DNA of 64,000 nt from the NCBI GenBank assembly GCA_902805475.1, contig CADCSX010000010.1:248001-312000 (forward strand), read 5' to 3'. This stretch comes from Entonaema liquescens. Lineage: Eukaryota; Ascomycota; Sordariomycetes; Xylariales; Xylariaceae. The notes beneath the pieces are model-generated. The model was not told where the DNA came from. It was given only the letters and a program-made list of their open reading frames with translations, and ran no database searches. Below, one piece after another: positions 22,576 through 33,287 of the stretch. Every line of letters begins with the position of its first letter. Position 1 is the stretch's first letter. Both the position numbers and the translations under genes were made by a program.

Positions 22576-23418
22576 ATGGAAAATACTACCACCATCCCCG
22601 CTACTCGCAGCTTTGCGGTCATTTTCGTGCTCGGTACGTATCTTCAGACCCTATAATTTACCTACTTACTTCAGTCTCGCTTTACTAAATCTTTAGGACC
22701 TCCTGGCGCCGGAAAGGGGACACTCTGTACTCATCTAGCGCAGACACACAACTTGACACATTACTCTGTCGGTGATGGCCTTCGTAATTGGATGCGCGAA
22801 AACCGTACTACACCACTTGCAGTGCGAATCCAAGACAAGCTGGATAACCAGGGATTTCTTACTTCGCACGATTTAAACCCGTTTATTTGTTGGGCCATAA
22901 AGATGCCATCCACCAAGAAGAACCCAGGTCACAAGGCATTCTGGTCGATGGGTTCCCAAGATGCATAGAGCAACTAGAATCCTTCAACGCATGGCCATTT
23001 CAGGATGAATTACCACTTTCCCCGGGTAGTGACGGCTGGTCAGCAGAGAATGCAAAACCGGACGTTGTGCTACGTTTAGACGTAACCAAGCAGAACGCAA
23101 GAGTACGATATCTAGCCCGAGCGCGGGATAGCAATGATAGCAAGGACAAATTCGAGAGGCGCTTCGCAGAGTACCAGGCCGAGACTACACCTGTTGAGAA
23201 AGTATATCGGCAACGCGGTGTCTTGATTGATGTGAGTATAAAACTATCTAACTTACTTACCTATTTATATGAAAAGAGTGATATGCTAATGAGTATAGGT
23301 TGATGCAAATGGGACGAAAGAGGAGAACGTTAATGAAATGACAAAGACACTCGGAAAAAGTAGCCTTTGGCAGAAGGTCGTCGTTGGAGGAAGTATAGAA
23401 GCACATTTTCTTGTATGA
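22576..23418 (+). CDS. Short-lid nucleoside monophosphate kinase (UMP-CMP/adenylate kinase-like), one frame break
   Basis: Exons 22576-22633, 22697-23231 and 23299-23418; 237 residues once one frame break is allowed for. The first intron splits the Walker A glycine: LG/PPGAGKGT (residues 20-28). The NMP-binding part (SVGDGLRNWM) and the family motif VDGFPRC are present, followed by VVLRLDV, the Arg-rich lid region RYLARARD with a short lid, and AEYQAETTPVEKVY, as in UMP/CMP kinases. At 22900-22903 the frame breaks between WAIK and DAIHQEEP; one missing G restores it. This may be a sequencing indel or real loss. No targeting peptide was seen. Head-to-head with viperin, so it probably supplies or recycles its nucleotide substrate. 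Substrate base not predictable with confidence. Confidence 0.85.
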
Positions 23419-24546
23419 AAGGTACAAGATATAATAGAAGCATCGCGAATCGCGGGGGGGCGGTTGTTCACGTAGCACTCATTACTCGTAATGGAATTCA
23501 GGTACCCCAATACATTTGATACCCGTCAACAACCGCCTGTCTTGGCTTTTTGATCCTCGTTCGACATTTAATTATCGAAATCCTCATAGAAGCCCCCCAG
23601 CACCGAAATTTCAGGTAAAGTCCATCATAACCTGCGGTAAAGTTATCAAATATTTGAAATTCGCCTAACTAGTCTCTCCCCTGACCCGCCCCCTATTCCG
23701 CCGAGGTTAGTCGCTGCAGATCTCAAGTTGAAAGTGATGCTGTCGTAAGACTATGCAGAGATCTACCTGGCCCCCAATACTCTATGCTATTGTCCGAGAG
23801 AGAAAAGTTACCCGACATCGAAGCCAATCTTGTCGCCTATCCTTTGGATTCATCGCGGATGGCTATGAAACTGGGCCAATCTCCGAGTTGAGAAAACGAT
23901 GCATCGGTTATCGGGAACATGTTTCCAAATAGCGTTATTTTGATTGCCCATAGAGCATTATAGCTAATAGAAGATATTTACCTAGATCGATAGTACAAGG
24001 TATTTGGCCTATACGACGAAGTTCATCCTGAATGGAGACTTCCAATTCAGCTCAGTCACTTCCAAGGCAAGCTTCCTTCTCTATAACCACATCTTGTGAG
24101 GCACTGCCACACCCAACAGACAAACAAATAAACTAGCATTGCTATACTAGAATATGACAAAAAAAAAACCGACTTAAGCATATAGGAGTCTATCTTCCTG
24201 GTGTGTTTAATGCGATCCCCGGTTTCTATAACCACCTAGGTATGTGGAGGGAAACTTGGAGCTCAAATACTCCTCAGCGCAAAAAGGTAGAATCCACTTT
24301 GAAATATCCACGTGTGGCTCTGAAGCTCTACTGGTATAGGTCCGAATAATGGATTTTCCATCTACAATATAATAAGGCCCATAGCAACATATACTATTTG
24401 GTAGGTAGAGAGAAATGGATCGCACGTGACATGACCAAAGCATTCGAATCGGAATATTCCAAGTGGTGTTGCATCAATCCAAGGTTTCCTCCTCGTTTTC
24501 CTCGATGACAGTTTTTCAGAATCATTAGGTAGCCCTCCACGCCATA
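23419..24546. other. Intergenic region
   Basis: 1.1 kb with no gene seen. Contains a G8 run near 23453-23460 and an A9 run near 24160. Promoter of the ankyrin gene expected at the right end. Confidence 0.4.
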
Positions 24547-25241
24547 ATGGACGACTCACCTGAAGATATTAGAACGCGCGTGGTCGCCGCTTGTAAAGCG
24601 TGCGATGAAGAAACAGGCTGGGATGTGAGTTCTATCGATGAGATGATTCGGGGGGGTTACGACGTTAACCAGAGTCTTGGCCATGTCGGGGATGTCTTGA
24701 GGTAAGAGTTCTTCAGGTACCGGACAACAGTGTATGCTAACACTAAAGCTTTTCTTTCTGAAGTTTTGCCGTGGGGTCTAACAAACTTCCTCTGGTCGAG
24801 TATCTCCTTAACCACGGCGCTGACCCTAACGCTAATCTCCGTGGAGAGACCTATTCGGCACTCGAACTGGCTGTCATCACTAACGCAAGCCTGTCTATCA
24901 TTTCTCTCCTGATTGATCGTGGTGCCGCTGTCAAGCAGCGTAGCGCCGCTCTCCTCGCTGCTAGGGACGGACGTTTAGACGTCTTAAAGCACCTAATTAC
25001 TTCTGGGGCTGGGATTGATGCCATTCCCGATAATGAAGATGTGTACGACAACGCGCGCGAGCAGGACGATTGGGGAACGCCGCTTCACGGAGCTGCGGGA
25101 AACGACCAGGCCGTTTGTGTTTTGTGGTTACTTCAGGCGGGCGCATCTCGCGACATTAAAAATCGTAACGGGTTGACTCCTAAGCAAGTTGCTGAAAAGA
25201 GAGGACATACAGAGTGCGAGAGGTTACTTGGATCTGAATAG
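24547..25241 (+). CDS. Small ankyrin-repeat protein
   Basis: Two exons (24547-24701, 24764-25241; acceptor TCTGAAG), 210 residues. After an acidic N-terminal helix there are about four to five ankyrin units with recognisable turns: NKLPLVEYLLNHGADPNA, SALELAVITNASLSIISLL, DGRLDVLKHLITSGAGIDA, GTPLHGAAGNDQAVCVLWLL, GLTPKQVAEKRGHTECERLL. No other domain or signal peptide, so it is a stand-alone protein-binding scaffold, probably cytosolic. It is on the same strand as, and 1.1 kb downstream of, the viperin-associated kinase; a functional link is possible but not shown. Confidence 0.88.
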
Positions 25242-26626
25242 AAACAATGCTGGCTGTGTGGTTGAATAGGGTTGAACCCGACACTGTAAGTTAGAACTAA
25301 CTACCTATGGAATATGAAATTTATTGAGGATTGGTTGAGACGTACTCTAATACTAAATAGTATAGCCTCATAAGGGAGCTCTATCTGAGCCTAACTCTCT
25401 CTATGGCAAAGTTGATGAACTGAAAATAAGCTAGGGCTATAGTAAATACAGGTTCACTATATTCTTATTTGAATTTCTATTCTCATCTTGTCTCTTACTA
25501 TATGCCTTCAGCGTTGTTATGCTGATAGAAGGGAGCCGTCGCTGAGTCTTGTTCGAACATCAGGTAAGTACTTGAGTTATAATATATCTTTGAAGCCTAG
25601 ACAAGATCATATAAAGTCACACGTTTCTATTATATCGTCAATTGACTCCTACTGGATCATGCCCCTTTCTCTCGTATTTAATGAACTACGATGTGCCTCG
25701 CAGTCCGAATATACAATTCCAAGAACTTCGTATAACTCGCTGCATGTCACCAAACCGGAATGATAGTACTATAAACGATACTACCCCCTAGTTACGCGAA
25801 GCCTTCCAGGAGTTGCGAGCCTCGCCAAATATCCTATTTCTACAGGTCAAGGCGTTAAGTTAAAGTTAAGGGTCACGAATTAGAGATGAAGTCTGGACCG
25901 AAGCTTCTCTAGAAAAAACGACTTGATTGGTAAATACGAGAAGGAAGCGCCGAATCCATGTTGTTGCAACCTTAAGGAGGGTTGGATTCCTAAGCAGGGT
26001 GAGCAAGCTGCGACGTGCCAAGTTACACGTCTGCCAGATGTCCACGCGATGCGAGTCCAACCGCATGCCCGCAATCTCAGGCGCCCTCAGTTATGCCCGC
26101 CTCCGCGAGTACGCGGATCGTCTGATATCATCTGGGATACCAGTAGCCGATTTTTTTTTTTTTTACCGGCCGTGAGTCTTAATGCCACTACTACTGTGAG
26201 TGCATTCGCACAGGTTTAATGGCAATTGAAAACCTGCTGTAACGGCTAAATAACTTATTCAGGATTTGCAGAAAACACTAGGTACGTAGAGACGAATAGA
26301 CGATTAGGTAACTAAAAAGGAATAAATTCAGATGGCCATGTAGTAAATAGGTATATAATAAAACTCCTTTGTTAGAAATCGTCTTCCCCATCCACTATCC
26401 CAGACTAATTCAGAACCTCTCTGGGCCACGGATCGACAGCGTATTAGGGTCGTTGAGGTGCTGCATGGTTTTGCATCTCACTAGGTCCAAAGGAAGCCCA
26501 TCTACCAATTCCCTTGCCTGTCACCGCTCGACACTAGCAAAATTACTCTTGCTGGAGTATGTTGCCCCGTGGGTTGAAGTTTAAAGTATGGACGACGCAT
26601 GTAAATTAAACGGCGAATATGTACAC
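25242..26626. other. Intergenic region
   Basis: 1.4 kb AT-rich with a T14 run at 26151-26164. Several short open frames, none protein-like. Confidence 0.4.
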
Positions 26627-28499
26627 TTAGAAATGTTCCTTCCAAAACCGGAAGCGTACTTCCTTAGAAGTTGCCGTCTTGGCTGCCCTATGGATATCAC
26701 GCGCTAAAAGATATGTTAGTGATAATTCATGGGCGAATAGAATAAGCTTGAAACTTACCAGCTACAGAAGGACCACAGAAGTATACACCAACCGTTGTCT
26801 GCATGCTACCCTCCAGACCGGTGATGTACGTTCGGTCCATAATTCCATCTCGCAGTGCTTCAAACATCCTCAAGAAGTTGGGTCGACCGAAGTTTGTTCG
26901 GGACTTGAGTTCTGTTAAGGGGTCGTGATCGGCACCAACACTGTTTAGCACGATATTTTGCGTTGTGTCCATGTCGAGTTTCTGGGTTAGGTAAGTGTGA
27001 ATCTTCAAGAACTCCACACCGTTACTACCGGGAATGAGAGCCGCCTCGTTACTTTGGGATTCGAGAGATGACAGAAGAGTCTGGAACCACTCGAAAGAGC
27101 CCGTGTCCTTGCACACCCAGATAAATTCGACACGGCGGAGACGTCTAGGCGGGTTCGGGCTGTTGCGTAAGTGCCAGATGTTCTTCAGAATGGAGGCCCA
27201 CGGTGTTACACCGATACCCGTACCAATAAGCACAGCGATTTCGTTCTCGAACACATCCTCAGCGGGCGCACCGTACGGTCCATCAATTCGGAGTAAGGGC
27301 ATTTGCTGCCCGTTCTGTAAAGCGACTTCGTACATTCCCATGGGGTCGACACCTTCGTAGAGCTTGGCCTGTGCACCACCAGCACCGACTGCGTCACCCA
27401 AAGCCCTAGTAAAGTCTCCAACTTGTCGAACGTGAACTGATACATACGGATCATACGGGCAAGATGTAATAGTAAACGGATGCCATTGGAAGCCGGAGAC
27501 TGAGGGAACCTGTAGGAAGAGCCACTGGCCGGCCTTGTACTTGAAAGAAGGTTTCTCGAACTGGATCTCCACAACGTCTAAAATGATGTTAGCACCAAAG
27601 AATCATTCATATGAATCAAGTCTTCTTACCATATGGATGGCGAACTACTCGGGTAATCTTGGTAGTACGCTTAGCCCGAACTTCTCGGTAAAGACGCTCG
27701 ACTAGGTAGAAAGCTCCCGCAAACAACTCCCATCGCCATCCCTGATATCCAATGCAGTGCTCCCAGAAGATATCTCCCGCAAATGGGGAGAAAGGCAAGG
27801 CAGTGTCGCGAACGAAGCAACCAACGGCATGGGTATACAGTCCAAGGAAGAACGGGATGAAAAGGTGATGCGTGTACCAGAAGGTCTCGAAAGATTGTTG
27901 ACGGATGCGATGATGAGCAGTGGTATACATCAACAGCATGCAGAGGAGCATTACATGGCCCGTAACACCACCAGGCTGGGTATAGTGAATCTCAATTGCG
28001 GTAATTGGTCGAATCTGGGTCTTCTCCACGTTGTAGAAACTATAAAGCGTTAGATTCAGCTCACTTCAGATTTGAAGAGCTTGAGACGTACTTGACATAG
28101 TGAGCGGAGACATGGATGACGGTGAAAAGTAACATGGCATAGGCAACCTGACGATGGAACCAGATATTCTCATCTAGGGGCAGAAACCTAATCTTAGGCC
28201 GTATCCATCGTACAATCGTTCGGCATACCGGTAGTAAGATCAGTGTTCCATCAACTGCCAAAACTAAACCGGCACCTCGTGATAACCACACGGACCATGA
28301 TAGTGTATTCAGACCAGCTAATTTGGGGTCTTGAGCCTGCTTCCACCTATAATCATGTTAGTGATAACTCGGTTATGCGATACCAACACAAAACGTACCA
28401 TCCGTAACCAAAGAAGAACCAGTGAATACCCCAAAATAAGACATGGAATATGAGTTTAGTCGCAGTGAACTGCTTCTTCACCAGTTCGACGACAGCCAT
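26627..28499 (-). CDS. noxA: NADPH oxidase A (NoxA/Nox1)
   Basis: Five exons on the minus strand: 28499-28399, 28346-28092, 28039-27630, 27577-26759, 26703-26627, all frame-consistent, 553 residues, the usual NoxA length. The N-terminal half has six membrane helices with heme-ligand histidines (WFHRQ, HVSAHYV, HHRIRQQ, YTHHLFIPF). The C-terminal half has the FAD motif HPFTITS (288-294), the NADPH-binding GTGIGVTP (374-381), FIWVCKD and YFCGPS, and the NoxA C-terminus FRFWKEHF, supplied by the last tiny exon. It moves electrons from NADPH to O2 to make superoxide at membranes and, with NoxR and Rac, controls hyphal fusion, fruiting-body development and infection structures in ascomycetes. No EF hands (unlike NoxC). 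No NoxR is in this window. Confidence 0.96.
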
Positions 28500-31400
28500 T
28501 ATGTCGATATATCTTTCCTACCCCAGACGTAAAGTTCAAATTAAAAAAGTTTGTCGACCTGCGACGCGATTCTGCACTTCAAGATGGCGACTACTGGGCG
28601 AAGGGCGTTTGAAGCGAGTGGACGGACCGATCGATACCGAATTCCAACACTTTCTAAGCGATCACCCTCCGGAACCTATTCTCCTCTCTATTTCAAGATA
28701 TTCCGATTATTAAAAAGGATTTATTATCCAACGTTGCGCACCTAGAAGTAAACAAAACCGAACCAAAAAAGAGCGATCTGAGCCAGCAGGAGACGAAGGA
28801 AAGGATGGCGAAGTAGGGAAAGTCTCGAGTGAGAGGCGGAGTCTTTCTACGTCCTGTTTGCCGCGCGAGGGACCAAAAGAAAGAATCAGATGAAGAGATT
28901 GGTGGGCGGGGAGTAAGTCATAAAGGACGACGAGACTAGGTTGAGGTGGGCAATACGATCAGGCGAGATCCACCGTTCACGACCAAAATGAAAAAAAAGG
29001 CAAGGGGTAGTAAGGATGTACGAAGATCCGGAGCTTGTATGGTAGTTTACCATGAGCTCTTGCAGGGGATGAAGGGGGCTTTCGATATCTCGGATGTCAA
29101 TAATCCATGAAACCTTAAGTTAATCGTGAAGATGCTAGTCCGTTTTCTGTTTAATTCGTAAAGTGGGAATTATCGAGAAATCGACGGGCTGAGTGTCTAT
29201 CTCCGCGGCTAAACTACTTCATCTAACCACGAACCCTCATACCCTCATTCAAATCTTTGTTTGATGCTTGGAGACGGATAAACTATAGACTCTTCGATGG
29301 ATATCCAGCGATTAATCTGGAATAGCTGGAGAAGATCAAACAGAAGGGGAGCGTTTCGCGAGCCGTCGATGCGGTGTCAGATTTGCATCCGATGAACACT
29401 GAATTTGATCGAATGGTATTGCCAGGCACGGATGGTATTCAGAGCCACACCCTTGTAAGTGGTGGGGGTTGAGTTGAGACGGGCGACGTTTGGAAGCGCT
29501 GCTCTCTGGCGTTTCGACAAGGGGGGAGGGAGGTTGACCCTTAGCCCGCTGTAGAATGGAATGGTATGTGCGTGCGCACTCTTTTACTAATGTATAGTTA
29601 AACGTCTAACAGTTTATGTTGATCCAAAATCAGGTAAAAATATGACAGGAACCATATTGTCGGAACTCGATGGGTGATCGGGGGTTATTAGGTAGAAATA
29701 TGCAACATGTCTTTAACATGCAAAATAGGCGCCGTAAAGGTCAAGACCTATTGTGAGGGCCAATTGATCGAGGTTAATAACGGAACAACCATCAAGGGCT
29801 TATCCAGGCGGGCGGTTGCTAAACAACGCGGATTCGTCCAGGGAGAGGGACGGAATATTGTATGTGACCAATAGAATGAAGCGTGGCCGTGACACCTCGA
29901 CCTATTCTTCAGGATCCTTGTTAATCGCCAAGCTCAAAGTGACAACATAATGGGTTTAGCCTATCCCGTTGCAGAGAAATAGCCCTGCTTTTCCCCTTAT
30001 CCCACCCAGGCTTATTCCCCCTCTTTAAGCCCTCCTTACCCTGGAAATACTAGTATAACTATACTATACTATGTATACAAGTTAGGCGAGATCCCGTCAA
30101 CTAATCTGCAAGCATGAAGAGACATGCATGTACTAAAATGACCGCATGGAACATCCACTAGGCTCTTTCGATACAATGCCCACCCAATAGAATATGGTGA
30201 TTTTCTAACCTTCTAAGGCGTATCTTCAATGTACGCTTGGCGCTGCCGAGACCCGAGCAGCTACATTCGTAGCACAAGGGTAACGCCCACGTTGCTGGCC
30301 CTGGAGGTCTTGGTCTTGGATCGCCATGCTCTCCTCCATATGGAATATCCTCGAGGAAAAGTCGTATGATTGTTAAAATCAGACCACTTCTGAATAGCAT
30401 TCCCAAGAACTGAATATATAAATCTGTGGTAGCCGTCATGCCATATCAAAAGAAATTCGTCGTATGATCCTTCCATGTCTATTCACACCTTTGGTACTCT
30501 TTGGACCCTTTGGACCCTTGGGATTTGCTGGGCAACGGGAGAATACAACTCCCGGCTGCTCTCGAGGTCCTATACCCTGCACCCACTATTTTGTACTGGG
30601 TGTTGAGTCAACGAAAGATTTTACTTGAGTATGAGATAATGGAAAGCAAGAGCTTCGGTATCCAATATTTCGACTATCTATGACAACTCAGAGGGTCTGA
30701 GCTAATATCTTACCTGAGTTAATGACGAAATGTCGCTGCGAGGTAAGGTTCAAAGAGGTTCACGCGACGGGTTTCCTCATGCTTCAAACGAAGCCATTAT
30801 TTGCTACTCGTCTCACTACCAGTGTTAAGGTAATGATCGTACAGAAGGTAGCGCTAATGGTGGAAGTTGAAGTTTGAGGCGGCGCCAAAGATCCTCAGGA
30901 GTGCTGCTCGTGTTACTCATTTACACCTCATTAAACGAATCAGCCTCGGAACACGGCGTTGAGATCGTTTCTGGAACAGTCCGTGAACGCAGCCTTGATA
31001 TTATGAAACCCTTAACAGAGCCTCAAGACAATATGTGCAACCCTTCAAACGTTAGCGTATGGATCCAGATTCTGAATATCCCTGCGTGAAATAGACCAAT
31101 AGTATTTTGAAGATATACGGGTCTTCCTTCAAAGGGTATGCTTAGCGTTACACCCTTGTTAAACTCTTGCCTTTAGCTTCGCGTAGGGAAATGCCTATAG
31201 ATGATCCCTAATCATCTACCATAACATTATTCCGACGCTATCCTGCCTAGTAGTTGAATTCGAAATTACGGCGCCGGTCTTTAGACGAGCAAGCGGGCTT
31301 AGCTCAAAGTTAGTTGATAAGATAGACAGGCTTGAGGATGTTGAGCCAACATATGTTCGCTGTTAATGACGGGCTACTGCTGGATGGCACTTTGATGTGA

Positions 31401-32073
31401 TAATGGCTTTTCTGATTCCATGGTTTTTTTCTTCGGCCTATTGTTTCTAAAGGCGACGTGAAATAAATGTGAACCATCGGGGAATCTGAATGGTAGCCTA
31501 TCCCCTCGATCTTATATTAATCCGTCGGGAACCAGGGCTAGGCCACTCATGGCGCCCTCAAATCTCATCTAAGAGGTAATCGGTAAATACTAGCCTATGC
31601 AAGTAGAAGCGCACGTGTTTTACCAGATTCGTGCCGCTGGTGATAACATACAATCCGGGGCTAGGTGGGTATTCCGCGGTGCTTGTGGGATAGATCGGGC
31701 GTTTTGGTTTTCCAGAATGCGAGAACAATGTCGACAACGTGACGATAACCGATGACCAGATCCTTAGATGATGCATTTACATCTTTAGTTATCGCCTAAT
31801 AAAAGGACTGTTGTGCCGAGAGTTATGTATAGCCCATGAGAAATACATGATATCATCAAAATTAGTAGATGATGCGAACAACAGATGTAGTGACGTTCTC
31901 TATCAAACCTTCTCTTCAGTAGCTCGTCCGGCTCATTCGTATTTGAAGCCGTCCGTATCATTCAGAAAAAACGAATTACAGAAAAAAACGAGTTTTTCGA
32001 TTATACACATAATCTCAATTAAATCAATCTACACCTCAATTATTACCGTAGGAATCCTTTCGTATTTTCCGCT
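28500..32073. other. Large gene-free interval upstream of noxA
   Basis: 3.6 kb without a supportable gene. The part next to noxA (28500-29600) is purine-rich with many GA-rich stretches and could be a long 5' leader/promoter; the rest is AT-rich. Short frames at 30158-30439 (-), 30874-31089 (+) and 31558-31776 (-) resemble nothing known. A TTTGGACCC direct duplicate lies at 30500-30517. Confidence 0.45.
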
Positions 32074-32421
32074 ATGGCGCCCCGATACAAGAAAGGCCAA
32101 ATGGTCACGTACAAGCCTGTCGGAGGTGAGTAGGAGCCTTGTTGTTATTTCGCAGCCGCTTATTCTCCTTGCGAAGGACCCGATTCAAACACCCCAGAGA
32201 GCACCGGAAGAATCAACGGTGTTCTTACCGAACCGGGAATGCAGGCGGATCGGAACGTCCAGGCCAGCGCTGATAATCCTCGATACGAGGTGAGCCTTCC
32301 TACCTCCATGTTGTCGTGAATCATAGCACTAGCATGCTAATGGTCCATATGTTAGATTGTTAACGACAACACTGGGAAGATGACCACAATCTACGAAAGT
32401 AATATCCTCGGCTCGGCCTAG
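32074..32421 (+). CDS. Hypervirulence-associated (Hva1) TUDOR-domain protein, 76 aa
   Basis: Three small exons, 32074-32125, 32177-32289, 32356-32421, found by following the protein across two GT-AG introns (no single frame shows the whole gene). The product begins MAPRYKKGQMVTYKPVGG, continues PDSNTPESTGRI, TEPGMQADRNVQAS and PRYEIVNDNTGK, and ends YESNILGSA, a full-length match to the Hva1_TUDOR/DUF2945 family. These are single-domain proteins of about 70-90 residues, named from a Cryptococcus gene whose loss raises virulence; the molecular role is unclear, possibly chromatin or metabolite binding. On the same strand as myosin I, 866 bp upstream of it. Confidence 0.9.
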
Positions 32422-33287
32422 TAAGTGGTGGTAGAGTCACCCGTTATGCACCAAGGCATGGATCTATAATATGCCTAAATGGGATATGTCAGCGGTGGTT
32501 CGTATGCCGTAACACAAAAATGTACTTTAGGCACAGAAGCCTTGGGCGCTTTGATGGTAATATGGCATAGCTTATTGTAATATATTCATCTATAAGCTGA
32601 GTTTCGCGTTTTCAACTGTGCCGATTAAATTGTGCGTGATCCTCTACTCAGCGGAGTTGACATTTTGGGGGACATTACTATCTTAATAATAGCGTTCCGT
32701 AGAATTTTCAAGGATTTAATAGGTTATTCGCAAGATCATACCCGTTGGAGGTACCTAATTAGGAAGAGGTTTAATATGAATAGCTTGAATTTATTGTGAA
32801 TAACCCGAGGTGAATTATCTTGGATTATGTAAGGTTAGACATTTCCACTTGCGAGTGGACATGAACGTGAATGGCTGACTTAAACTTTAAATTCCAATGC
32901 CAAATAATCCCGACTTGGCGTTTATCCTCAGCCACGCCTGCCACGTTACCCAGCCCCATTGAATTACGTCGCAAGGGTACTTCAGGTACAGATGTACGGT
33001 ACCTATTGGCGCTAAATGGTGGAATAACGGTGCCTCCTTCAAGGCACCTGAATACTGAATACTGTAAATACAAAGTCCATCTTCACACATGCAAATTCAA
33101 ACCGCGCTCGCGTACAATTCTACCACACTCTTTATCTTCGGGTCGCTATTCACTAGGGACAAATCCAGAAACCATATTGTAGACCAGGCCAAACCCGACG
33201 TTGCAATCCTCCCCTATACCCTCATCGAGGTCCCTGTCTTACTAGATACGACACTAGCGATACTAATACCTTCCATGCGAGCCCAAC
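32422..33287. promoter_or_regulatory. Upstream region of myosin I
   Basis: 866 bp; should hold the myosin I promoter and 5' UTR. Short overlapping frames on both strands at 32825-33322 are not protein-like. Confidence 0.35.

Noticed and set aside
31811..32293. 160-codon plus-strand frame
   Set aside because: It overlaps the Hva1-Tudor exons in another frame and reads through its introns; the spliced gene explains the sequence better.
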